From Candidatus Electrothrix communis (GTDB lineage: Bacteria; Desulfobacterota; Desulfobulbia; Desulfobulbales; Desulfobulbaceae), in contig CP130629.1 of NCBI GenBank assembly GCA_030644725.1, positions 3,859,501 to 3,923,500 on the forward strand: a stretch of DNA of 64,000 bases, given 5' to 3'. Made by a program: the position numbers and the translations under genes. Shown one piece after another: positions 38,401 to 43,869 of the stretch; within the stretch, counting starts at the first letter, position 1; the number at the start of each line of letters is the position of its first letter. The notes beneath the pieces were generated by a model. That model made no database searches. It was not told the origin of the DNA and was given only the letters and a program-made list of their open reading frames with translations.

Positions 38401-38589
38401 CGTAATGATCTTGCGAACATTATGGCCCAAGGTTTTTATCAAAGCTTGTTTGATCCAGAGGTGAGTACGGTAGGTGATGCGATTGTGCGGGGCAAACAGC
38501 ATTATTTCGAACAGGGTGCGAAACGTTACTCCCTTGATATTTACAACCTGCTTGGTGACCCGGCAGCACATGCGCCAAATCATCAGTAG
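32410..38589 (+). CDS. Secreted multidomain C25 (gingipain-type) cysteine peptidase
   Basis: A 2059-residue exported protein. A signal peptide ends near HSAFA (about residue 48). Residues about 50-1200 are beta-sandwich repeats of the DUF11/conserved-repeat type (KTFDPKVIAPGGSSKLTFTI, EFSKTLLITGESTTLTFTI, similar units), with a lectin-like jellyroll at about 500-695. An Fn3-like module follows at about 1215-1300 (VVLEWTTASEIGTIGFILER). Residues about 1710-2050 form a peptidase C25 domain with His1927 (YTGHSSWRGYG) and Cys1962 (MSCSSGSFGYP), the gingipain dyad at similar spacing. No sorting tail is obvious. The gene is 92 bp upstream of the PqqD-like gene and may belong to that cassette. Confidence 0.85.
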   Translation: MLTYKKYTTNTARAGTVFSKAGCTAAYLFVGIAIVLAGVVLRPHSAFAADISVTPITWDIIGLDSNDVSTGPNKFPVGARICNNTSGPLANVAATFNWADSDGKFSDTTSPLPHSSINLRAGTKDVLTFDTVLAGECVDAYYEAEVVRNAASFDTTRNYSISVTSDTVSGSSSERQLYVEHLVSQNRNATTEVWYGTDPDPDTGDLVSVDPGGTLSMMVGGTYYIKLVGSTATQGYEQLESFINIPNTIFRIIEVKTSYTANTSGTVGTPNDKLYGDGCLWENNLASENLRSCLSTGKVGGGTEVLYKVEILSMPGPPLINPEPIQTLYYDFSGSSFHYNADWSASTRYIEIINASIVKTFDPKVIAPGGSSKLTFTITNPGPDELTDVHFNDTTGWPAGLQVTSGGTVGYSADCGSPVSDPVSVADATFLNFSNITIPAFGVCTITVTSVTVSSDGTYLNTTDSLFINDTTDTESYGEDTLVVRSGPTPLASCANPEPLAIWDFESETASTDYNIGSFAASSLPGTGVTLGSARPILSGATSGIVQGTTYPDGTTDPDWGKSLEPASDNATKVWGINAAAKVGWPGSYFEFQVDGAANYGGYSFSSSYNLQGNWSNSESWYVEFSTDGVNWTSVTSSPWDNADAWQTVTAGTGIAASTTSSAVSTVYFRVYVLGDQTNSAATLYLDDVTISGCAPIEFPTLKKEFLPAQICQGTISTLQFSIANPNTVASGVALNDLAFTDTLPVGLSVATQTLSACGGTDNVDIDAATRKITVTGGTLAPTASCTIDVEVTGAVAGTHMNTSGSISSAETGTSTAGAQIGYGQASIIVDPLPTTPTMNAEFSKTLLITGESTTLTFTIENPSASASSGINFSDTLPAGLSATNVDVDDVCGTGSNLSVTGGNSIALTGGNLAASGTCSFSVDITALSSGSYAYSVPIGSDATCASSDDAFIAVLVQNPTSDINLLKQISTSPTGPWSNYVAVPKETAVYYRFIVENTGNQALTQVSVSDDLMTINCQWKDGDGTDLTEPFILEVAEAADNGHFAVCEGAGPMDSGTSVTGVINTATATDPPTGESSTDTATYEVAELVLDKHVKSINDDETAIIFDTVGDVITYEYVITNNGANLDYPITIDDDKIGSPITCEETNESGGVASSGIFETNASNTCTADYTVTTEDMNVGSVTNIASASAVLTTGGTVTSNTDWEFVGTIIPTYAVVSSFQAYVDSNHKVVLEWTTASEIGTIGFILERLNEQSGKYQAVTKQMLPGMLTPPHGGTYRYVDKKAEIGRSYTYRVVEVAVNNQGVTAGPYTVQAQQALPVNKQMFADDNGPKGYTLAHKAFSKKQLNRFAARDKAARKLAAKKKEKTGETIKIPVNKNGLVYLSADELATISGLSKKQVKRYLKRRCLVTLAGEPIPVITADSGSGMWFYGQGPKRKDIGQSVYLLELGEKGVKMENTSGRAKESAESEQSFSAHVLLEENLYSLYFYNISEPLDDFWVGQYLPAYGADAELSYTLDLPYLTNEGNATITFNLVGAAASYSGHDSPYKVSVLLNGNNIGTTVEWSERGDYQFKAEVAAELFQESDNEVRIVSYLNSGVKYSLIFVDSIEVEYQRRYEAVDGEVFLTNEEDERVTVAGFTGAAVLAMDVTEPNAARRVRVLTEKNQFGEYSATILTEPGHEYFLTEKIGEGVAGDISVDSPSQLRSDDNRADYLIITSLNLIDSAQRLADYRASEGMTTMVVDIEDIQDEFAHSLAAPEAVGGFLAYVHEYWTQVPRYVALIGDGSWDYNNYLGFGRPQVPAVLVSTPDGFFPSDNVLADVIGDDGVPEFAVGRIPVVDSRELDAYINKVIAYEQSLQEGGREMTLVTDLSDPQAGNFQASTDQVVALMPEYFQVNRLDADTIGYNGVQAGISDTLNQGAEILHYTGHSSWRGYGKNSSLMSSEGIVSMKNLSSAMLMVSMSCSSGSFGYPFLDSVGESAVLHATGGAVAFFGASGLSRNDLANIMAQGFYQSLFDPEVSTVGDAIVRGKQHYFEQGAKRYSLDIYNLLGDPAAHAPNHQ

Positions 38590-38681
38590 AGGAAGGTAGA
38601 GCAAAAAAACAGTTTGGGCAGCAAAGGGCTTTGGAACGGGCTGTTTTCTGCAATAATTAAAATGATACGAGAGGAGGGGGG

Positions 38682-38978
38682 GTGCAGCTTGACAGCGTAT
38701 TCAGAAAGGCCGATAATATCGTCAGTAGGAAGGTGATGGATGAAACTCTGCTTGTGCCCATTTCGGGTGAGCTGGCGTCCATGGATAATCTGTACTCTCT
38801 GAATGAAACCGGAGCCTTTATCTGGGGGGCACTGGACGGCTCCCGACCTCTTGTTGAAATAGGGAGGCAGTTAGGACAGATATACGACGCAGATGCGACG
38901 AAGATTGAAGCGGATCTGATGGAGATCATTGCTGAGTTGTCGGAGTCGGGTTTGGTTGTGGAAACTGCCGAGAATTGA
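38682..38978 (+). CDS. PqqD-like RiPP recognition protein
   Basis: A 98-residue PqqD-family protein, the RiPP recognition element that binds a precursor leader and presents it to a radical SAM enzyme. The match is in VPISGELASMDNLYSLNETG, then AFIWGALDGSRPLVEI and the helical tail EADLMEIIAELSESGLVV. It starts at GTG 38682 with a strong GAGGAGGGGG site just before. It ends 6 bp before the radical SAM gene, so the two are one translational unit. Confidence 0.88.
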   Translation: MQLDSVFRKADNIVSRKVMDETLLVPISGELASMDNLYSLNETGAFIWGALDGSRPLVEIGRQLGQIYDADATKIEADLMEIIAELSESGLVVETAEN

Positions 38979-38984
38979 GGCGTC

Positions 38985-40130
38985 ATGACAAAGGAGAAAG
39001 ATTGCTTCGGGTCGGGAGAAACAGATATCGCCCGGTATTTTGCCAAGGCCGCCACATCGCGAATACCCTTGTCCGCTTCCTTTGAGCTGACGCATCGGTG
39101 TAGTTTTCGTTGTGTTCATTGCTATCTTGGTGATCAGAAAAGTATTCGCAGGCATCAACACAGGGAACTGAAGAAGGAAAAAGTATTTCGTCTGCTGGAC
39201 GAGATGGTTGAGGCCGGGACGTTGTTTCTCCTGTTGACCGGAGGCGATCCGATGCTCCGTTCAGATTTTGTGGAAATATATAAATATGCGGTTCGGTCTG
39301 GATTGCTGGTGACGGTTTTTTGTAACGGTTCCTTGGTGACTGATGAAATTGTCAGGGTCTTTGTCGAATATCCTCCGAGAGTAGTGGAGATAACAGTCTA
39401 TGGAGCAAAGCCTGAGACCTTTGATGCTGTAACACAGCAGTTGGGTTCTTTCTCCGTCTGTGTGGCAGGAATAGAACGTTTGCGAAGGGCGAGAGTGCGC
39501 CTGCGACTGAAGACTATGGTGTTAACTGTAAATGTGGATGAGTTTCCTGCTATCCGACAGCTGGCTTTGGATATGGGGTTGCAGTTTCGCCATGATTGCT
39601 CCCTGCATGCCGCAATAGCTCATGAGGATAATAACGGACGCTCGAATATCGGTACTGCTGAGAGTAGCTTGACTGACCCGCTCCGGTATCGTCTTGCGCC
39701 GGAACAGGCAGCCGCTGTTGATTTGAGTATTGAAAAGTTTACACATGAATTGGCTGAAGGGGTAAAAAAAGTATGTCCGAAAGAATCCACGGAGCAATTG
39801 TACTCCTGCGGAGCAGGGAAGTCGTCATACCATATCGATCCCTATGGAATGCTACAGCCCTGTTTAACAGTTCAGTCGCATAGCTTTGATGTCAACAAGA
39901 AAGGAGTATTTCAGGCTGGCTGGGAGGGGTTGCTTAGGGATTTTATATCATGCACGGCATCAGCATCTTTTCCCTGTAATAATTGTAGAAATAGAGTGTT
40001 ATGTACGTCATGTCCGGCTGTTTTTGCCGCAGTATCAGGAGATCCAGAGCTGGTAGATCCTTTTTACTGTCGTTATGCGGAAAAACGTCGAGATAATATT
40101 GTTGCATTCAGGAGAAAACACAGTGGATAA
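38985..40130 (+). CDS. Radical SAM/SPASM peptide maturase
   Basis: A 381-residue radical SAM enzyme. The cluster motif CSFRCVHC is at Cys39, Cys43, Cys46, with LTGGDPMLR as the GGE-like SAM site. The C-terminal SPASM region carries the auxiliary-cluster cysteines: one in LYSCGAGKSSYH, one in GMLQPCLTV, then a CNNCRNRVLCTSCP run and a final Cys in DPFYCRY. Radical SAM/SPASM enzymes beside PqqD proteins modify ribosomal peptides (thioether, C-C or epimerised residues). The 3' end overlaps the start of the probable precursor gene by 8 bp. The modification type cannot be predicted. Confidence 0.92.
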   Translation: MTKEKDCFGSGETDIARYFAKAATSRIPLSASFELTHRCSFRCVHCYLGDQKSIRRHQHRELKKEKVFRLLDEMVEAGTLFLLLTGGDPMLRSDFVEIYKYAVRSGLLVTVFCNGSLVTDEIVRVFVEYPPRVVEITVYGAKPETFDAVTQQLGSFSVCVAGIERLRRARVRLRLKTMVLTVNVDEFPAIRQLALDMGLQFRHDCSLHAAIAHEDNNGRSNIGTAESSLTDPLRYRLAPEQAAAVDLSIEKFTHELAEGVKKVCPKESTEQLYSCGAGKSSYHIDPYGMLQPCLTVQSHSFDVNKKGVFQAGWEGLLRDFISCTASASFPCNNCRNRVLCTSCPAVFAAVSGDPELVDPFYCRYAEKRRDNIVAFRRKHSG

Positions 40131-40314
40131 CGTAAAAAGATCAGTTCAATTTTCAGAAACGGCTCAAACAGATAATGCTCGAAAGCAACCTTATGTAAAA
40201 CCGAGCATGAAAACCATTTCTCTGTTTGCTGATGAGGTGCTGGTCGGTTGCGGCAAACTCACTACAGACCCAGTTCCAGAAGGTGGCTGTGGGCTTGCTA
40301 TAAGCAGTTCTTGA
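40123..40314 (+). CDS. Probable RiPP precursor peptide
   Basis: A 63-codon gene starting at GTG 40123, with AGGAG at 40110-40114, overlapping the radical SAM stop; the ATG at 40075 upstream lies deep in the maturase and lacks a site. The product has a charged leader, then PYVKPSMKTISLFADEVLVG (residues 23-42) and a short tail with two cysteines (Cys43, Cys56), GG at 54-55 and a Ser-Ser-Ser C-terminus. The KPxxx..LFADEVL..GC pattern resembles leaders of other PqqD/radical SAM peptides. The kinase-like gene starts on its last base. No homology search could be run, so the call rests on position, size and composition. Confidence 0.78.
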   Translation: MDNVKRSVQFSETAQTDNARKQPYVKPSMKTISLFADEVLVGCGKLTTDPVPEGGCGLAISSS

Positions 40315-41285
40315 TGGAAAAAAATGAGGTTGTCTCTGGAAATTTAAAAGATTCTAACGAGTTGTTTGGTTCTGTAAAAGTGCAAAATAGGGAGGATGTG
40401 GACCGGGAAATTTTTTTTACTTATTCCATAGGAGGAATGTGCATTAATATTGGGGGAGCCTTGCTGAATATAGAGATACAGGCTTGCCCGTCCGAATATA
40501 AGCGTTTTTTTCGCTCCGTCAATATGTCTGGAGCGGATGTTCATATCAGTATGGACAAAACATCGGAACCGTATGAAGCTGTTTCTGGAGATGTAATCTT
40601 TCTTAATCGACATATCAAAGTTCAGGCTACCGAAGACGGGTTTCAAGTCTATAGGTTTCGGGATGGACAGCAGGAAACACCATATTTAATTATCCGAACA
40701 GATCAATATTTTTCCCGCTTTCATTATTGTTTTTATTCGGATGTCGAGCAGGGGCTCTGTTACAAACTGGCGGCCGATCAATTTCTTCTTCAACATAGTT
40801 TTATTAACCATCAAGGGTTGTTGATTCATGCTGGTGGAGGGATTGTTCAGGGGAAGGGTATGATTTTTTCCGGAACGTCAGGTGCTGGCAAATCCACCCT
40901 CAGTGAATTGCTGTGTTCCTCTCCAAAGAACCAATTCTTTAGTGATGAACGTTTGGTTATCCGTTTTGCCGATGAGAGGTGGAATGTGTGGGGAACCCCG
41001 TGGCAGAGTACCGGAAATATTGCTCGCAATGAAACAGCTCCTCTTTCAGCATTAGTTTTTTTGAAGCAAGGTGAAATGACAAAAATCACCGAATTGACCC
41101 CGTCGCAAGGTCTGCATCGTTTCCTGCAAGTGGTATCCATTCCTTGGTACAGTGAAGAATGGACGAACAAAGGTCTTGCTGTCTGCGAGCCCTTGGTTCA
41201 GGAGATTCCGATGTTTGAATTGACCTTTCGGGCAGATGAATCAGCAGTGCAGGCAGTGGAAGAACTGGCGTCGGGGTTGCCGTAA
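40314..41285 (+). CDS. HPr kinase-like P-loop protein of the RiPP cassette
   Basis: A 323-residue protein starting at ATG 40314, overlapping the precursor stop by one base (TGATG). The N-terminal 150 residues are unassigned. The C-terminal part is HprK/P-like: FSGTSGAGKSTLSELL (Walker A, residues about 187-194), then FFSDERLVIR where HprK has its acidic D-D site, and GTPWQSTGNIARNE typical of HprK-related proteins in peptide cassettes. Relatives phosphorylate the C-terminal Ser of lasso peptides or have unknown roles in PqqD-linked clusters. The precursor here ends in three serines, so C-terminal Ser phosphorylation is a testable guess. Confidence 0.8.
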   Translation: MEKNEVVSGNLKDSNELFGSVKVQNREDVDREIFFTYSIGGMCINIGGALLNIEIQACPSEYKRFFRSVNMSGADVHISMDKTSEPYEAVSGDVIFLNRHIKVQATEDGFQVYRFRDGQQETPYLIIRTDQYFSRFHYCFYSDVEQGLCYKLAADQFLLQHSFINHQGLLIHAGGGIVQGKGMIFSGTSGAGKSTLSELLCSSPKNQFFSDERLVIRFADERWNVWGTPWQSTGNIARNETAPLSALVFLKQGEMTKITELTPSQGLHRFLQVVSIPWYSEEWTNKGLAVCEPLVQEIPMFELTFRADESAVQAVEELASGLP

Positions 41286-41347
41286 AGAATCCCCATGCAG
41301 AAGAAATAATGTGCTGATCGGCACCGTGTTATTGGGGTGTATCGAAT

Positions 41348-41926
41348 GTGACTGTGTCCGCTAGTGAAAGACCGACTTCAACCGGCTCTTCTTCTTCAAA
41401 CCGGCAATCACCGCCGGGCCGAGAGCGACCTCGCACTGACTCTTCTGTCATCAGTATACGGAATCAGGGGGCTCTTGATCTTGTTCGGCTTCTTCTTGAT
41501 CAGGGCGTGGCTGTGCGTATCCGGGTGTCAGGAAAATCCATGAAACCGACCTTACTCGGCGGTGAAACCGTCCAGATTTCCTCTCTTGGCGGACAACGTC
41601 CACGGATCGGAGACATTCTTTTGCTCTGTGACCGGCAGGGCAATCTCTTGATCCACCGTCTGATCAGGCGGCAATCCTGTGAGGGTAGACACTATGTGCA
41701 GACGAAAGGAGATGCCTGTTTCGGCTGCGATAAATCTGTTCCTTTAGAACAGGTTATAGGCCGCGTCAGTTATATTTTTTCTCCTTGCGAGTCCCCTAAA
41801 AAAGAAGGGAGAGATAGCTCGAAAAATCTTACTGCACCTTTTATGCGATTAAAGTCAATTTTTATCGTTGCTCGTTTTGTTACCTTCTATTGCTTGCGTA
41901 AAGCAGGTTCTGTTTGGTCGTTGTAA
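41348..41926 (+). CDS. S26-family (SipW-like) signal peptidase-like protein
   Basis: A 192-residue protein starting at GTG 41348 after GGGGTG. The peptidase signature is VSGKSMKPTL (Ser64), LLIHRLIRR (His103) and VQTKGDACFGCD, i.e. the Ser-His type of S26 peptidase seen in archaeal/SipW enzymes rather than the Ser-Lys LepB type. The first 35 residues are Ser/Arg/Pro-rich and unconserved. A hydrophobic stretch near 170-185 may anchor it. It is the last gene of the PqqD/radical SAM cassette, 62 bp after the kinase-like gene, and could cleave the leader from the modified peptide or another exported product. Confidence 0.82.
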   Translation: MTVSASERPTSTGSSSSNRQSPPGRERPRTDSSVISIRNQGALDLVRLLLDQGVAVRIRVSGKSMKPTLLGGETVQISSLGGQRPRIGDILLLCDRQGNLLIHRLIRRQSCEGRHYVQTKGDACFGCDKSVPLEQVIGRVSYIFSPCESPKKEGRDSSKNLTAPFMRLKSIFIVARFVTFYCLRKAGSVWSL

Positions 41927-41977
41927 AATTTTTACTGCAGTGAAAATTAAAAAAGAATCTAAAGATGATTATCTAGA

Positions 41978-42210
41978 ACCGACATTCCGCACATGGCAAC
42001 GTATTGATAATAAATATTTTATAGTGATTGCGAATTTCTGGAAATAAAAAATTCATAAAATGACTTACTGTAACCTGTTGATAATAAAGTTCTTTCTCGG
42101 TTAAATCTAACTAGCTATTTTTACGTTGGCGGATTTTAAATCCATCTAATGAATTGATAATATTTCGGAAAAAATATATGAAAATCAAGATTCATGTGCG
42201 GAATGTCGGT
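41978..42210. mobile_element. MITE-like element with 18-bp terminal inverted repeats
   Basis: ACCGACATTCCGCACATG at 41978-41995 and its exact reverse complement at 42193-42210 bound a 233-bp AT-rich segment with no open frame of note. AGA flanks both ends, consistent with a 3-bp target duplication. TTGATAAT occurs three times inside. No transposase is present, so it would be a non-autonomous element or a long palindromic remnant. It lies in the 512-bp gap after the RiPP cassette; the rest of that gap shows nothing else. Confidence 0.65.
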
Positions 42211-42438
42211 AGAATGTTATCAATAATCATTTTCCCCTCCTCACTACTTCCTTTTCTCTCTTGCCTCATTTCTTCGTTATCAGTACCATTTAAGTGTAAG
42301 GATGTTTTCTGGGGTTTTGTCATGGACTAACGCTTCAATATTACGTTTATCGATCAGATAAATATGCAATGCTGGAACGGTGCTTTTTTAAGTTATGATT
42401 TTGAGTGCGACCGATATTCTAGGACAAGGAGGAGTAAG

Positions 42439-43218
42439 ATGTATACGGGGAAGAGAGGTAAAAGTTTAGCACGTTTTTTTCAAGTCTGGATCGCTACAAT
42501 AGTTCTAGTTAGTTTTTCTATAAACACTGGTGAAGCCCAGGAAGCTCCGACTGGTGGGTCAATATCGGGAAAAATAACAAATGGTACAGCGGGCATTGCT
42601 GGTGTTTATGCGCAGGCGTTTCAGGGGGTGGAGTGGAAGGGGAATGCTCCTGTAACAACCGGTGACGGTATATACAAAATTGAAGGTTTAGCGGACGGGG
42701 AATATATTGTGCGCTTTTGGGCGCAGGAAACGGATTTTATCACCCGTTGGTACAGTGATTCAAATGTGAACGGCGTCGATTATAACGATGCTACGCCTGT
42801 TACGGTTAGCGGTGGAAATGACACGCCGGGTATTGATATTCAATTACCTCTGGGGGGAAGCATTTCCGGGCAAGTAGTCAACGATACAGGTTGTGAGTCT
42901 GGAAAGATCGAAAATTTAGAGATAAAGGTATATGATACCTTGGGTATTTTAAGAGGCATTACCAGAACTGCTTCTTTGGAGGAGGGGGGTTTTTTTACGG
43001 TCACCGGCTTGCCCATCGGAGAGGACATGAAAATATTCATCTGGGATAGGGATGGATCTCAAGTCGAAGAATGGTATCAGGATGCAGCTGATTTTGCTAG
43101 CGCTACACTTGTTCCTGTTCCTCCGTCAACGGGAATTACGGTGAATTTCTGTTCTCTCAAACCGTTCAACTGGCTTCTCTTCCTCCCGGCAATTACTCAC
43201 CAGCCTACTGCACCATGA
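42439..43218 (+). CDS. Exported protein with two carboxypeptidase-regulatory-like beta-sandwich repeats
   Basis: A 259-residue protein from ATG 42439 (AAGGAGGAG just upstream; the frame to 42364 lacks a site). A signal peptide ends near NTGEAQ. Two repeats of about 95 residues follow, each beginning GGSISG and ending in a WY..D motif: RWYSDSNVNGVDYNDATPV and EWYQDAADFASATLV. These are CarboxypepD_reg/SdrD-like beta-sandwiches common in surface proteins. A hydrophobic WLLFLPAI stretch near the C-terminus may be an anchor. The function is unknown; the upstream MITE-like element separates it from the RiPP cassette. Confidence 0.75.
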   Translation: MYTGKRGKSLARFFQVWIATIVLVSFSINTGEAQEAPTGGSISGKITNGTAGIAGVYAQAFQGVEWKGNAPVTTGDGIYKIEGLADGEYIVRFWAQETDFITRWYSDSNVNGVDYNDATPVTVSGGNDTPGIDIQLPLGGSISGQVVNDTGCESGKIENLEIKVYDTLGILRGITRTASLEEGGFFTVTGLPIGEDMKIFIWDRDGSQVEEWYQDAADFASATLVPVPPSTGITVNFCSLKPFNWLLFLPAITHQPTAP

Positions 43219-43246
43219 CAAAATTTGCTTTCAAAAGGTAGAGATA

Positions 43247-43816
43247 ATGGGAGAGGCAGCAAAACGCTACGCAGTATACGAAGACCTTTTCGACTTACCC
43301 GACCATTTGGTCGGAGAGATTCTTAACGGAGTGTTGGAAACCCATCCGCGACCGGCTCCGCGCCATGCAAGAGCCTCATCTTCATTAGGGGGGAAGATTG
43401 TTACCCCGTATGATCACGGCCAGGGCGGGCCGGGAGGCTGGTGGATTCTTGACGAGCCTGAGCTGCATCTGGATGTCGATATAATGGTTCCCGATCTGGC
43501 GGGCTGGCAACGGGAGCGCATGCCGGAACTCCCTGAAACCGCTTGGTTTGAATGCGTGCCGGATTGGGTCTGTGAGGTGCTTTCGCCCTCAACGGGCAAG
43601 ACGGACCGTGCGGTCAAAATGCCCTTGTATGCGCATTACGGAGTCCAGTATTTGTGGCTGGTTGATCCGGACTTGCAGATTCTGGAAGCCTATAAACTGC
43701 AAACTGAATCGTCGGGCAATAAATGGGTGCTGCTCAAAACATTGCGGGATGATCAAAGCGTCTCCTTGCCGCCCTTTACAGAAACCAGTTTTGATTTATC
43801 CGTGTTATGGGCATAG
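43247..43816 (+). CDS. Uma2-family putative endonuclease
   Basis: A 189-residue PD-(D/E)XK protein. The Uma2 pattern is clear: KRYAVYEDLFDLPDHLVGEI, the D in VDIMVPDLAGW, CEVLSPSTGKTDRAVK (E.....K core) and YGVQYLWLVDPDLQILEAY. These proteins are very common, often multicopy, and their role is not settled. It is followed within a few bases by a strong terminator. It lies 28 bp after the previous gene. Confidence 0.93.
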   Translation: MGEAAKRYAVYEDLFDLPDHLVGEILNGVLETHPRPAPRHARASSSLGGKIVTPYDHGQGGPGGWWILDEPELHLDVDIMVPDLAGWQRERMPELPETAWFECVPDWVCEVLSPSTGKTDRAVKMPLYAHYGVQYLWLVDPDLQILEAYKLQTESSGNKWVLLKTLRDDQSVSLPPFTETSFDLSVLWA

Positions 43817-43819
43817 GCA

Positions 43820-43854
43820 GGGGGCATGGCACTCCGTGCCCCCTTTTCTTTTTT
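43820..43854 (+). terminator. Intrinsic terminator after the Uma2 gene
   Basis: GGGGGCA (43820-43826) and TGCCCCC (43837-43843) form a 7-bp GC stem, extended by GG/CC, followed directly by TTTTCTTTTTT. It sits between the convergent Uma2 and htpG genes. Confidence 0.85.
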
Positions 43855-43869
43855 CTCTATTTTTTCAGC

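Noticed and set aside
40054-40314. GG at residues 54-55 of the precursor as a C39 double-glycine leader site
   Set aside because: The LxxxExx spacing before GG does not fit, and no C39 peptidase/ABC transporter gene is nearby.
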